Source: Streptomyces brevispora
Lineage (GTDB): Bacteria > Actinomycetota > Actinomycetes > Streptomycetales > Streptomycetaceae
DNA: 64,000 nt
Direction: 5' to 3'
NCBI RefSeq assembly: GCF_007829885.1
Contig: NZ_VIWW01000001.1
Coordinates: forward strand, 3,968,001-4,032,000
Numbering within the stretch: position 1 is the first letter of the stretch; each line of letters begins with the position of its first letter. Under the pieces are notes generated by a model. It ran no database searches and was not told the origin of the DNA. It worked only from the letters and a program-made list of their open reading frames with translations. Shown one piece after another: positions 25,671 through 34,420 of the stretch. The position numbers were made by a program, and so were the translations under genes.

Positions 25671-27059
25671 GTGCCCACTCGTAACCGCAATTCGGCCTCT
25701 CCGGCAGAGCTGGAATCCACGGACGCGCCGCCCCCGGCGCTCCGGGTGGCCGTGCTCGCCGACTCCGACACCCGATGGAAGTGGGGTGCGCTCACCGCGC
25801 GCCGGCTGACCTCGGGCGAAGACCGTGCGGGCGCGCCCCGGGCGGAGATCAGCGGACTGCTGCTGCGCGGCCGGGCGACCCCGACACCGCGCCAGCTCGC
25901 CGAGGTCGGCGACGTCGGCATCGCCGCCGACCGGGTGCGCGAGGTGACGGCCGTCGAGTTCCTGCACACCGTGCGGGACGAGGGCTACGACCTGGTGGTC
26001 CTCGCCCTGGTCGGCGGCGCCGTCCAGGCGATGCTGCACGGCCTCGCCGCACTCCGGCTGCCCGCCAGGCCCGTCGTCGTCACCGGCTATGTCGGCGTCG
26101 TCTACGAGAAGCTCGCGGACGGGCTGCTGCTGCGGCACGGCGCCGACGTCGTACTCGCCAACTCCCGCCAGGACGCGACCCGTTTCCGCGCGGTGTACGA
26201 GGGAGTGGGCGCCGACGCCTCGGCCGTGACGGAGGCCGCCCTGCCGTTCCTCGGCGGCGCCCCGCACCGCCCCGAACCGGGCCGCGACACCGTCGTCTTC
26301 GCCGCCCAGCCCTCCGTACCGGCCTCCCGAGCCGACCGTACGTATCTGCTGCGCAGACTCGTCGAGCACGCCAGGCTGCACCCGGGGCGCGAGGTCCTGC
26401 TGAAGCTGCGCTCCAAGCCCGGCGAGCACACCACGCACATCGAGGAACTCCCCTACCAGCGGCTGGCCGAGAGGCTGCCCGGCGGACTCCCGCCCAACTT
26501 CCGCCTGGTGTACGGGCACATGGGCGAGCTGCTGGACCGAACCGACCTGCTGGTCACCGTGTCCTCGACCGCCGCCCTGGAATCCCTGCACCGGCGCATC
26601 CCCACCGCGGTCCTCACCGACCTGGGAGTGCGCGAGGCCCTCGGCAACCACCACTTCATCGGCTCCGGACTGCTCACCTCCTGGGACCACCTCGACGGCG
26701 GCGCCCACCCGCGGCCGGACGAACGCTGGCTGGCCGGCCAGGGCGTCGCGGCCGACGGCGGCTACGACACTGCCTACGACACCGCGCGGGCCCGGGTCAC
26801 CGCCCTGCTGGCCGCCCCCCGGCTGCCCGACCTGGCGCCCTACTACACCCCCGCCACCGCGCCCGGCTACCTCCCCGGCATCCTCGCCCGCCACCACCTG
26901 GCCCCCGACGGTCACCCGCTGCCGGGTGCCGCCGCGACCGGGGACACCGGCCGGGTCAGGGGAGCGGTGCGCGAGGCGGTCCGGGACGCGGCGCGGGGCG
27001 CGTACCGCCAGGGCGTCCAGCGGGTCGCCCCGGTCATCCGACGGATGGGCGAGCTGTGA
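25671..27059 (+). CDS. DUF6716-type putative glycosyltransferase
   Basis: The protein (about 462 residues from GTG 25671) has a GT-B-like outline. RVAVLADSDTRWKWGAL opens an N-terminal Rossmann domain. A central VVFAAQPSVPASRADRTYLLRRLVEH and VLLKLRSKPGEHTTH resemble donor-site strands. LLVTVSSTAALESLHRRIPTAVLTD resembles the S-S/T motif of sialyltransferase-like GT-B enzymes. I recall this family as DUF6716. It heads the synthesis operon and overlaps the next frame at GTGA. An alternative start at 25632 lacks support. Function in polymer assembly is inferred from its neighbours. Confidence 0.7.
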   Translation: MPTRNRNSASPAELESTDAPPPALRVAVLADSDTRWKWGALTARRLTSGEDRAGAPRAEISGLLLRGRATPTPRQLAEVGDVGIAADRVREVTAVEFLHTVRDEGYDLVVLALVGGAVQAMLHGLAALRLPARPVVVTGYVGVVYEKLADGLLLRHGADVVLANSRQDATRFRAVYEGVGADASAVTEAALPFLGGAPHRPEPGRDTVVFAAQPSVPASRADRTYLLRRLVEHARLHPGREVLLKLRSKPGEHTTHIEELPYQRLAERLPGGLPPNFRLVYGHMGELLDRTDLLVTVSSTAALESLHRRIPTAVLTDLGVREALGNHHFIGSGLLTSWDHLDGGAHPRPDERWLAGQGVAADGGYDTAYDTARARVTALLAAPRLPDLAPYYTPATAPGYLPGILARHHLAPDGHPLPGAAATGDTGRVRGAVREAVRDAARGAYRQGVQRVAPVIRRMGEL

Positions 27060-27091
27060 ACACCACCACCAAGACACCCCTGGGAGCAGCG

Positions 27092-28330
27092 ATGACACCG
27101 CCCGCCGCACAGCCCACCGTGCTCGCCGTGATCCCCGCCCGCGGCGGATCCAAGGGCGTACCGGCCAAGAACCTCGCCCAGGTCGGCGGCATACCCCTGG
27201 TCGTCCGCGCGGTCCGCGCCTGCCTGGCATCGGCCGAGGTGACGGACGTCGTCGTGACGACCGACGCCCCGGCCGTCGCGGAGGCGGCCCGCGCCGCCGG
27301 CGAAGCGCTCGGCGAGGAGGCCCGGGTGCACTGCGTGCAGCGCCCCGAAGCCATCGCGGGGGACACCGCGACCAGCGAGGCCGCCGTGCTGCACGCGATG
27401 GACACCTACGAGGCGGCGCACGGCCGCACCGTCGACGTCGTCCTCCTCGTCCAGTGCACCAGCCCCTTCGTCGCCCGCGAGGACATCGACGGCGTCGCCG
27501 CGGCGGTCGCCCGGGACGGCGCCGACACGGCCGTCACCGTCGCCCCGTTCCACGGCTTCCTGTGGCGCGACGGCAGCGAGGTCGAGGACCACAACTACGG
27601 CGTCAACCACGACAAGTCGGTCCGCCCCCGCCGCCAGGACCGCCCCGAGGACCTGCTGGAGACGGGCGCCGCCTACGCGATGGACGCGGCGGGCTTCCGC
27701 ACCCACCGGCACCGCTTCTTCGGCCACACCGCACTGGTGCGCACCGACCCGGCCCGGGTCCTGGAGATCGACGACCCGCACGACCTGGCCCGCGCCCGCG
27801 CACTGGCCCCGCTGCTGGATCCGGCGCCGCTGCCCACCCGCGAGGACATCGACGCGGTCGTCCTGGACTTCGACGGCACCCAGACCGACGACCGGGTCCT
27901 CATCGACGCCGACGGCCGCGAGACCGTCGCCGTGCACCGCGGCGACGGACTCGGCATCGCCGCGCTGCGCAAGGCGGGCCTGCCCCTCCTGATCCTGTCC
28001 ACGGAACAGAACCCGGTCGTCGCCGCCCGCGCCCACAAGCTCCGCGTCCCCGTCCTGCACGGCATCGACCGCAAGGACCTCGCGCTCAAGCAGTGGTGCG
28101 ACGAACAGTCCATCGCCCCCGAACGGGTCCTCTACGTCGGCAACGACGTCAACGACCTCCCCTGCTTCGCACTCGCCGGCTGGCCCGTCGCCGTCGCGAG
28201 CGCCCACGACTCGGTACGCGCCGCGGCGCGCGCCGTGACGACCACCCCCGGCGGCTTCGGCGCCATCCGCGAGATCGCGGCCTGGCTGCTGGGCCCCACC
28301 CTCACCACCAGCACCCCCCTCCCCAAGTAA
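27092..28330 (+). CDS. CMP-nonulosonate (acylneuraminate) cytidylyltransferase fused to HAD phosphatase
   Basis: The N-terminal domain (about 10-235) is a CMP-sialic acid synthetase: AVIPARGGSKGVPAKNLA is the CTP-binding loop, and VLLVQCTSPFVAREDID and ETGAAYAMDA are conserved. From about residue 250 there is a KdsC-like HAD phosphatase with DAVVLDFDGTQTDD (nucleophile Asp), LILSTEQN and VLYVGNDVNDLPCF. The pair suggests removal of a 9-phosphate and activation of the free acid with CTP in one polypeptide. ATG 27092 has GGGAG five bases upstream; GTG 27056, overlapping the previous stop, is an alternative start adding 12 residues. Confidence 0.9.
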   Translation: MTPPAAQPTVLAVIPARGGSKGVPAKNLAQVGGIPLVVRAVRACLASAEVTDVVVTTDAPAVAEAARAAGEALGEEARVHCVQRPEAIAGDTATSEAAVLHAMDTYEAAHGRTVDVVLLVQCTSPFVAREDIDGVAAAVARDGADTAVTVAPFHGFLWRDGSEVEDHNYGVNHDKSVRPRRQDRPEDLLETGAAYAMDAAGFRTHRHRFFGHTALVRTDPARVLEIDDPHDLARARALAPLLDPAPLPTREDIDAVVLDFDGTQTDDRVLIDADGRETVAVHRGDGLGIAALRKAGLPLLILSTEQNPVVAARAHKLRVPVLHGIDRKDLALKQWCDEQSIAPERVLYVGNDVNDLPCFALAGWPVAVASAHDSVRAAARAVTTTPGGFGAIREIAAWLLGPTLTTSTPLPK

Positions 28331-28340
28331 GGAACGCACC

Positions 28341-29276
28341 ATGAACACCTCCCGACTGCGCACCCTCGGCACCCGCACCGCGGGCCCCGGCCACCCCGTC
28401 TACGTCACGGGTGAGATCGGCATCAACCACAACGGCGACCTCGACAACGCCATCGCGCTGATCGACGCGGCCGCCGAGGCCGGCTGCGACGCCGTCAAGT
28501 TCCAGAAGCGCACCCCGGAGATCTGCACCCCGCGCGACCAGTGGGACATCGAGCGAGACACCCCCTGGGGCCGGATGACGTACATCGACTACCGCCACCG
28601 GGTGGAGTTCGGCGAGACCGAGTACCGGGCCATCTCCGACCACTGCGCCGAGCGCGGCATCGACTGGTTCGCCTCCCCGTGGGACACCGAGGCCGTCGCC
28701 TTCCTGGAGAAGTTCGACGTCCCCGCCCACAAGGTGGCTTCCGCCTCCCTCACCGACGACGAGCTGCTGCGCTCGCTGCGCGCCACCGGCCGCACGGTGA
28801 TCCTCTCCACCGGCATGTCGACCCCGCGCCAGATCCGCCACGCGGTCGAGGTGCTCGGCTCGGACAACATCCTTCTCTGCCACGCCACTTCGACGTACCC
28901 GGCGAAGGCCGAGGAGCTGAACCTCCGGGTCATCAACACCCTTCAGCAGGAGTACCCCAACGTCCCGATCGGCTACAGCGGCCACGAGACGGGCCTGCAG
29001 ACCACCCTCGCCGCCGTCGCCCTCGGCGCCGCCTTCGTCGAGCGCCACATCACCCTCGACCGCGCCATGTGGGGCTCCGACCAGGCCGCGTCCGTCGAGC
29101 CGCAGGGCCTCACCCGCCTCGTCCGCGACATCCGCACCATCGAGGCGTCCCTCGGCGACGGCGTCAAGAAGGTGTACGAGTCGGAGCTCGGCCCGATGAA
29201 GAAGCTCCGCCGGGTCCCGGGCGTCGTGGCAGCGAGCGGCGAGGCGGCCCAGGCCGCCGAGCCGGTCGCGGTCTGA
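28341..29276 (+). CDS. NeuB-type nonulosonic (sialic/Kdn) acid synthase
   Basis: This enzyme condenses phosphoenolpyruvate with a mannose-type sugar to form a nine-carbon keto acid, the backbone of Kdn or sialic acid. Signatures are GEIGINHNGDLDNAI, DAVKFQKRTPE, VILSTGMSTPRQI, CHATSTYPAKAEELNLR and IGYSGHETG. At 311 residues it contains the TIM barrel but not the C-terminal SAF (antifreeze-like) domain that completes the active site in many NeuB dimers. The protein ends soon after KKVYESELGPMKKLRRV. It follows the cytidylyltransferase by 10 bases and precedes another transferase gene. Confidence 0.92.
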   Translation: MNTSRLRTLGTRTAGPGHPVYVTGEIGINHNGDLDNAIALIDAAAEAGCDAVKFQKRTPEICTPRDQWDIERDTPWGRMTYIDYRHRVEFGETEYRAISDHCAERGIDWFASPWDTEAVAFLEKFDVPAHKVASASLTDDELLRSLRATGRTVILSTGMSTPRQIRHAVEVLGSDNILLCHATSTYPAKAEELNLRVINTLQQEYPNVPIGYSGHETGLQTTLAAVALGAAFVERHITLDRAMWGSDQAASVEPQGLTRLVRDIRTIEASLGDGVKKVYESELGPMKKLRRVPGVVAASGEAAQAAEPVAV

Positions 29277-29287
29277 CGGGCAGACCG

Positions 29288-30346
29288 GTGAACCTCGCCT
29301 TCGTCGAGAGCCCGGTCCAGCTCCTGAACGTCCTGGAGTGGGCCTGCACAGAGGGAGGCGGCGGCCGCGTCCTCGCGGACGTCACCGTCGTCGTCCTCCC
29401 TCCGGTCGACCCGATGTCGCGCGGTCAGCTGCGCCGGATGGCGGAGCTGGCCCGCGACGAGGGCGTCACCGTGCGCTGGCAGGAGGCGCGCGGCGACTCG
29501 GGCACCCCCCTGAAGTCGCTGCGCGCCCTGACCCGGCTCGTCCGCAACGCCGACCACATCGTCATCGGGGACCCGTTCTCCCGCTATGTACAGCTGCTGC
29601 TCTCCCTGGTCCGTCCCCGCCGTCTCACCGTGGTGGACGACGGCACCGCCACCATGGAGTTCGTCGCCCAGCTGACCCGCGGCGAACGCCTCACCCGCTG
29701 GCACCGCCGCGGCGGATCGAGCCCCCGCGACCTGGCCCTGGCCCCGGTCACCGCCATCGCCCGCCGCCGCTTCACCCCGTCCGCGGCGCGCGAGGTCGAA
29801 CTCTTCACCGCGATGCCGGTGATCCCGCCGCCCGGCATCACGCTCATCCCCAACACCTTCTCCTGGACCCGCGCCCGCTTCGGCCCGCCGCTGCTCACCA
29901 AGGGCGCGGACCTGGTCGGCACCTCCCTGGTGGAGACGGGCGTGGTCGACCGCGCCCCGTATCTGGAGGCGGTCGCCGAGCTGGCCCGCACCCACGGCGC
30001 CACCCGCTACTTCGCCCACCGCCGCGAATCCACCGAGAAACTCCACGCCCTGGAGGCCGCCACCGGCCTGGAGATCGTCCGCCCCGACCTCCCTCTGGAA
30101 GTCATCGCCCGCCGCGGCCCGATCGGCCGCACCGTCCTGAGCTTCCCCTCCACGGTGGTCCACACCCTGCCGTTGGCCCTGGTCGGCACCGACGTGAAGG
30201 TCGCGGTCTGCGACATCGCCCCGGAGTGGCTCCGCGAAACGGCGTCCCCGAGGGCGCAGGGCTTCCTCGCCGGCGTCACGGAGACGGCCCGGGACGTCCA
30301 GCGGCTGGCGCCCTGGCGGGCGACGGCCGTGACCAGGGAGGCGTGA
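29288..30346 (+). CDS. Sialyltransferase-like GT-B protein
   Basis: The 352-residue product opens with NLAFVESPVQLLNVLEWA, a start typical of the GT52/polysialyltransferase superfamily. It also shows LTVVDDGTATMEF and VLSFPSTVVHTLPLAL, which match the DDG and S-T donor motifs of CMP-sialate-using GT-B enzymes. No signal peptide is present. The GTG start is 11 bases after neuB, with a weak ribosome site (GGGCAG). It is the last gene of the operon and a candidate for linking or extending the nonulosonic-acid polymer. The exact family is uncertain. Confidence 0.65.
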   Translation: MNLAFVESPVQLLNVLEWACTEGGGGRVLADVTVVVLPPVDPMSRGQLRRMAELARDEGVTVRWQEARGDSGTPLKSLRALTRLVRNADHIVIGDPFSRYVQLLLSLVRPRRLTVVDDGTATMEFVAQLTRGERLTRWHRRGGSSPRDLALAPVTAIARRRFTPSAAREVELFTAMPVIPPPGITLIPNTFSWTRARFGPPLLTKGADLVGTSLVETGVVDRAPYLEAVAELARTHGATRYFAHRRESTEKLHALEAATGLEIVRPDLPLEVIARRGPIGRTVLSFPSTVVHTLPLALVGTDVKVAVCDIAPEWLRETASPRAQGFLAGVTETARDVQRLAPWRATAVTREA

Positions 30347-30392
30347 GGAGGAGGAACGTCGCAGGGTGCCGGGCGGGTGACGCGAACGAGCC

Positions 30393-30460
30393 GTACATGA
30401 CTACTCGCCGTACGGGACCACTCGCCGTTCATGGCTACCCGCCGTTCATGATGTGGCGCG
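30393..30460. repeat. 17-bp tandem units at the 3' end of the M48 relic
   Basis: Three 17-base units (30393-30409, 30410-30426, 30427-30443) and a fourth partial one abut exactly. On the minus strand each full unit contains GGCGRGT followed by an AG or GG, so the TAG stop of the M48 remnant (30435-30437) recurs in the copy at 30393-30409. The array thus looks like duplication of the relic's last codons into the spacer after the glycopolymer operon. Confidence 0.75.
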
Positions 30461-30780
30461 CCAGCCGGTCCCGTGACCCCGAGAGTTCCGCCCGCAGCGC
30501 GGCGCTGCGGGCGCTGTCGACCGTGACCGTCGCCGGAAGTGCTGCGCCGGCCAGCAGCCGGGCCCGGCGCAGGTGGATCGGCCCTCGAGCGGAGCGCGTT
30601 TCCGAGGACCACGCCCTGGCGGGTGTCGCCGTTGGCGTAGTGGCCGAGTTCATGGCCCAGCAGCGCGATCCGCTGATCGGTGGTGAGCATCTCCCACAGG
30701 CCGAGACCGACGGCCGAGGGGCGTACAGGGAGTTCGGCCGGGATGAGGCGGGCAGGGCCTACCCGCCTCTCTCCGTCCGG
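30435..30780 (-). pseudogene. Relic of an M48-family zinc metallopeptidase
   Basis: On the minus strand, one frame reads LIPAELPVRPSAVGLGLWEM and then LTTDQRIALLGHELGHYANGD. This includes the HExxH zinc site (HELGH) and context typical of Streptomyces M48 membrane peptidases. Near 30600 the homology continues only in a different frame (RRARLLAGAALPATVTVDSA to the stop). The N-terminal membrane half, the third zinc ligand and most of the C-terminal half are missing. It is a heavily deleted and frameshifted remnant. The motif itself is clear; the exact borders are not. Confidence 0.7.
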
Positions 30781-30885
30781 TCGTCGGCCCCGAGCCCACC
30801 CCTAGGGTGCTGTGGCGTCCGTGCCAGGGTCGGCCGAGGGGCATCCCCGATAGCCGCCGGAGTACCCCGAGTCGATCATCGAAGC

Positions 30886-31494
30886 ATGCAGACAACGGAA
30901 CTGGCGAACAGTCAGAACGGCTTCACGGCAAGGGCGTTCCTCGTGGCCCCGGCCCTGATGGCCGGCTACGGGGTGGTGCGGCTGATCGGGCGGGCGATGG
31001 GTGACTACGGGCCCGGGGTGTGGTGGTCGGTTGCTCACCTGCTGTTCCTGGCCGGTGTGCTCGCGTTCGTTCCGGTGTTCCTGGGGCTGCGGTTGCCGGC
31101 CGGGGTGCGTGGCGGCCGACGGGCCGGTGTCCGGTTGGCCGCCGGAATCGGACTGCTGGGCACGGCCGCGGTGGCGGTCCAGGCGGTGATCGACCTGGTG
31201 GTCGGGTTCGTCGCGGCGGACAAGCAGGCCATGAGCGACATGTTCGACAAGGTGCAGGACGTGCCCGGCGTGATGCCGGTGGTCTACACGGTGGTGCCGA
31301 TGCTCTTCTGGCTCGGGCTGCTGGCGCTCGTCACGCTGCTCGCGTTCTTCCGCCGGGGCGAGGTCCCCGGCTGGTCCCCGCTGCTGGTGCTGGCCGGGGT
31401 CGTCATGATGGCCGTGAACCTGGACCTGCTGACCGCGGGAGCCCTGTGCATAGGGCTGGCGCTCTTCCCGATGCGCCGGGGGCTGGTGGGCTGA
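30886..31494 (+). CDS. Hypothetical six-span membrane protein
   Basis: The 202-residue protein contains about six hydrophobic spans arranged as three pairs. A soluble loop DKQAMSDMFDKVQDVPGVMPV lies between spans 3 and 4. I do not recognise a family beyond small actinobacterial membrane proteins. ATG 30886 was chosen because upstream in-frame codons run antisense through the M48 relic. Codon bias supports a real gene. It is isolated between the relic and a spacer that ends in a strong hairpin. No function is proposed. Confidence 0.65.
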   Translation: MQTTELANSQNGFTARAFLVAPALMAGYGVVRLIGRAMGDYGPGVWWSVAHLLFLAGVLAFVPVFLGLRLPAGVRGGRRAGVRLAAGIGLLGTAAVAVQAVIDLVVGFVAADKQAMSDMFDKVQDVPGVMPVVYTVVPMLFWLGLLALVTLLAFFRRGEVPGWSPLLVLAGVVMMAVNLDLLTAGALCIGLALFPMRRGLVG

Positions 31495-31780
31495 CGGGGC
31501 CGCTGGGGAACGGTGACGGATTCGGTGTGGTCGAGGAACGTCCATGGCGGAACGTGCGCGCAGGGCTTTCGCAGCCTCGTAGCCCCCGCAGCCCTCGCAG
31601 CCCCGAACGGGGCTTTGGCCGAGGTCTCAACCGCGTTCGCGGAAGGCCGCCCTGCGCAAGGGTGACGTGACCAGCCCGGCGAGGGAGCCGGTGGACGTGC
31701 TGTCCGCCGAGCGCCGCAGCGCCGCCAAGGCGCTGGCCCGCGAACAGCGGGCCTCCGCATAACCACTGATCCGGGAACGG
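31495..31780. other. Spacer with short 9-bp repeats and an orphan reading frame
   Basis: Four near-copies of a 9-base unit of the CGCAGCCCT type occupy about 31567-31602. Downstream, a plus-strand frame with good codon bias ends at TAA 31762 and reads GDVTSPAREPVDVLSAERRS followed by AAKALAREQRASA. It looks like the C-terminal tail of a lost gene or a 31-residue peptide from GTG 31667. I cannot assign it. Together with the hairpin that follows, this is the remainder of the gap before the amidohydrolase. Confidence 0.35.
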
Positions 31781-31782
31781 AC

Positions 31783-31827
31783 CGGGCGGCCGGTTCCCCG
31801 TGCACCGCACGGGGAACCGGCCGCCCG
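31783..31827. terminator. Perfect 21-bp hairpin with 3-base loop
   Basis: Bases 31783-31803 pair without mismatch to 31807-31827 around a three-base loop. This is the tightest hairpin in the window. It follows the orphan reading frame and precedes a relatively A/T-rich stretch (31870-31970) that probably holds the amidohydrolase promoter. It acts most likely as a factor-independent terminator or insulator. Confidence 0.7.
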
Positions 31828-31987
31828 CGGGGCACATGGTCCGCACCCGGTCACGCCGGGACGGCGAAGAAGTTTACCCATCATTCATCCATATCACTCG
31901 GCTTCGCATCATCGTTTATTCGTCTATGTGGCTGAACTTTTCTTGTTTCATGGTCAGTTGGATGGTGAAGGGCCGTACCCTTCACCC

Positions 31988-33226
31988 GTGAACCACTTGA
32001 CGTCCCGCGTTTGTGAAGCCCCGCCGCTCACGGAAGAGGCCCTGCCCGGCACGCTGCCCGAAGCCCTGCGCGCCGAGCTGATCGCCTTCCGGCGCGATCT
32101 GCACATGCACCCCGAGCTGGGCAATCAGGAGTTCCGCACCACCGCGGCCATCAAGGCCCGGCTGGAGCTGGCGGGCCTCGAGCCCCGGGTGCTCGCCTCC
32201 GGGACCGGTCTCATGTGCGACGTGGGGACGCGGGACGGGGCGACGCGGCCCATGCTGGCGCTGCGCGCCGACATCGACGCGCTGCCGATCCCGGACACCA
32301 AGGCGGGCGTCCCGTACCGCTCCACCGTGCCCGACCGGGCGCACGCCTGCGGGCACGACATCCACACCGCCATCGTGCTCGGCGCCGGCCTCGTGCTCGC
32401 CGGGCTCGACCGGCAGGGGCTGCTGCCCAACCCCGTGCGGCTGATCTTCCAGCCGGCCGAGGAGGTGCTGCCCGGCGGAGCGCCCGACGCGATCGAGTCC
32501 GGGGTGCTGGAGGGCGTCGGCCGGATCATCGGGGTGCACTGCGACCCGAAGGTCGACGTGGGGCGGATCGGGCTGCGGGTCGGGGCGATCACCTCCGCCT
32601 GCGACCGGCTGGAGCTGTCCCTGGACGGGCCCGGCGGCCACACCGCCCGCCCGCATCTGACCACCGACCTGGTCACCGCCGCCGCCAAGGTGGCCACCGA
32701 GGTCCCCGCGCTGCTGGCCCGCCGGGTCGACGCGCGGGCCGGGCTCGCGGTGACCTGGGGGCGGCTGGAGACCGGGCACGCCTGCAACGTCATCCCGCAG
32801 CACGCCGAGCTGTCCGGCACGGTTCGCTGCCTGGATCTGGCGGCCTGGCGGGACGCCCCGGATCTGGTGCACGCCGCGATCGACGAGGTGGCCGGAATGC
32901 ACCGGGCCAAGACGGTGATCAACTACATCCGGGGCGTCCCGCCCGTCGTCAATGACGCCGCCACGATCGAGCTGCTCACCCACGCCATGTCCGCCCGCCG
33001 CGGTTCGTACGCCATCGAGGACACCGAGCAGAGCCTGGGCGGGGAGGACTTCTCCTGGTACCTGGAGCACGTGCCGGGCGCGATGGCCAGGCTCGGGGTG
33101 CGTACGCCCGGAGACGCGCGTGGCCTGGACCTGCACCGGGGTAACTTCGACGCGGACGAGGAGGCCATCACCGTTGGTGTGGAGCTGTTCAGCGCCTCTG
33201 CGTTGCTCGACGGTAATCATCTGTAA
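31988..33226 (+). CDS. M20-family amidohydrolase / metallopeptidase
   Basis: The 412-residue enzyme belongs to the M20D group (N-acyl-amino acid or hippurate hydrolase-like) and would cleave an amide bond with a two-metal centre. Motifs are RRDLHMHPELGNQE, MLALRADIDALPI, ACGHDIHTA (metal ligand His-Asp) and IFQPAEEVLPGG (catalytic Glu-Glu). Later come GRLETGHACNVIP in the lid and LGGEDFSWYLE near the C-terminus. The GTG start at 31988 lacks a clear ribosome site, so a leaderless transcript is possible; an earlier ATG at 31928 would add 20 residues. It is immediately upstream of the nucleoside transport locus, but a joint role is unproven. Confidence 0.88.
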   Translation: MNHLTSRVCEAPPLTEEALPGTLPEALRAELIAFRRDLHMHPELGNQEFRTTAAIKARLELAGLEPRVLASGTGLMCDVGTRDGATRPMLALRADIDALPIPDTKAGVPYRSTVPDRAHACGHDIHTAIVLGAGLVLAGLDRQGLLPNPVRLIFQPAEEVLPGGAPDAIESGVLEGVGRIIGVHCDPKVDVGRIGLRVGAITSACDRLELSLDGPGGHTARPHLTTDLVTAAAKVATEVPALLARRVDARAGLAVTWGRLETGHACNVIPQHAELSGTVRCLDLAAWRDAPDLVHAAIDEVAGMHRAKTVINYIRGVPPVVNDAATIELLTHAMSARRGSYAIEDTEQSLGGEDFSWYLEHVPGAMARLGVRTPGDARGLDLHRGNFDADEEAITVGVELFSASALLDGNHL

Positions 33227-33291
33227 CCGGACAGGTCGCCCTTCGTTCGCGACGATCCGATAACGGCTTCCGTACAGGGCTTTATCTGACA

Positions 33292-33305
33292 TCTACGCGC
33301 GTTAC
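33292..33305. promoter_or_regulatory. Nucleoside-regulon operator, copy 1 (degenerate)
   Basis: TCTACGCGCGTTAC lies about 60 bases ahead of the BMP lipoprotein start. It matches the TCTACGCGCGTAGA palindrome seen ahead of three other nucleoside genes in 11 of 14 positions, with the left arm intact and the right arm decayed. Confidence 0.6.
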
Positions 33306-33364
33306 GATCGCGGCGAAACCAGCGCCGGAAGAGGCGCTTCGGTCAGGTTTGAAGGAGCCTTCCC

Positions 33365-34408
33365 TTGCGCCGCGTATCCAAGATCACCGCCGCGTGTGCC
33401 ATTACCGCGGCGCTCGCGCTCACCGGCACTGCCTGTGGCAGTTCGTCGGACGAGACCAGCACCGGTTCCGACAATGGCCAGATGAAGATCGGCATGGCCT
33501 ACGACGTGGGCGGCCGTGGCGACAACTCGTTCAACGACTCCGCTGCCCGCGGCCTGGACAAGGCCAAGGCCGAGTTCGACGCCAAGACGAAGGAGCTCAC
33601 CGCCAAGAACGGTGAGTCCAAGGCCGACCGCGAGCAGCGGCTGCAGTCGCTCGCCGAGGGTGGCTACAACCCGGTCATCGCCGTCGGCTTCGCGTACAAG
33701 GACGCGGTCGACAAGATCGCTCCCCAGTTCCCGAAGGTCAGCTTCGGTCTGGTCGACTCGGTGGCCGACGCGAAGAACGTCGACTCGATCGTCTTCACCG
33801 AGGAGCAGGGCTCCTACCTCGCCGGTGTCGCGGCGGCGCTGAAGTCCAAGGACGGTCAGGTCGGCTTCATCGGCGGCGTGGACCTTCCGCTGATCAAGAA
33901 GTTCGCCGCCGGCTTCCAGCAGGGCGTCCTCGACACGAACCCCAAGGCCAAGGTGCAGATCCAGTACCTGTCCACCGGTTCGGACCTGTCCGGCTTCGGC
34001 AGCCCCGACAAGGGCAAGGCCGCCGCCAAGGGCATGCTCGACAAGGGCGTCGACGTCGTCTTCGCCGCCGCGGGCGGCTCGGGTGCCGGTTCGATCGAGG
34101 CCGTCGCGGGTCAGAAGGGCGCCTGGTCCATCGGCGTCGACTCCGACCAGGCCATGGACCCGGCACTGGCGAAGTACAAGGACACGATCCTGACCTCGGT
34201 CGTCAAGAACGTCGACACCGGTGTCTTCGACCTCGTCAAGTCCGTCAAGGACGGCAAGCCGCTGACCGGCACGCAGACGTACTCCCTGGCCAAGGGCGGC
34301 GTCAGCCTGACCACCACGGGTGACCACCTCACGGACATCCAGGCCCAGCTGGACGCCGCGAAGAAGAAGATCGTCGACGGCACCATCAAGGTCAAGTCCA
34401 CGACCTGA
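33365..34408 (+). CDS. BMP-family nucleoside-binding lipoprotein
   Basis: This 347-residue substrate-binding lipoprotein belongs to the Bmp/PnrA/Med family, which delivers purine or pyrimidine nucleosides to a ribose-type ABC importer. It has a signal peptide with lipobox LTGTACGS (Cys near residue 24). IGMAYDVGGRGDNSFNDSAARGLDKA is the nucleoside-contacting start of the mature domain, and GFIGGVDLPLIKKFAAGFQQG is the hinge region. Translation starts at TTG 33365, seven bases after GAAGGAG; no ATG or GTG is as well placed. A large hairpin follows the stop, so it may be transcribed more than the downstream transporter genes. Confidence 0.92.
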   Translation: MRRVSKITAACAITAALALTGTACGSSSDETSTGSDNGQMKIGMAYDVGGRGDNSFNDSAARGLDKAKAEFDAKTKELTAKNGESKADREQRLQSLAEGGYNPVIAVGFAYKDAVDKIAPQFPKVSFGLVDSVADAKNVDSIVFTEEQGSYLAGVAAALKSKDGQVGFIGGVDLPLIKKFAAGFQQGVLDTNPKAKVQIQYLSTGSDLSGFGSPDKGKAAAKGMLDKGVDVVFAAAGGSGAGSIEAVAGQKGAWSIGVDSDQAMDPALAKYKDTILTSVVKNVDTGVFDLVKSVKDGKPLTGTQTYSLAKGGVSLTTTGDHLTDIQAQLDAAKKKIVDGTIKVKSTT

Positions 34409-34420
34409 TCAGGCCTGTCG

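Noticed and set aside
31622..31762. Calling the orphan C-terminal reading frame a gene
   Set aside because: It has good codon bias but only 31 codons from the nearest GTG, no ribosome site and no recognisable family; kept only as a note in the spacer entry.
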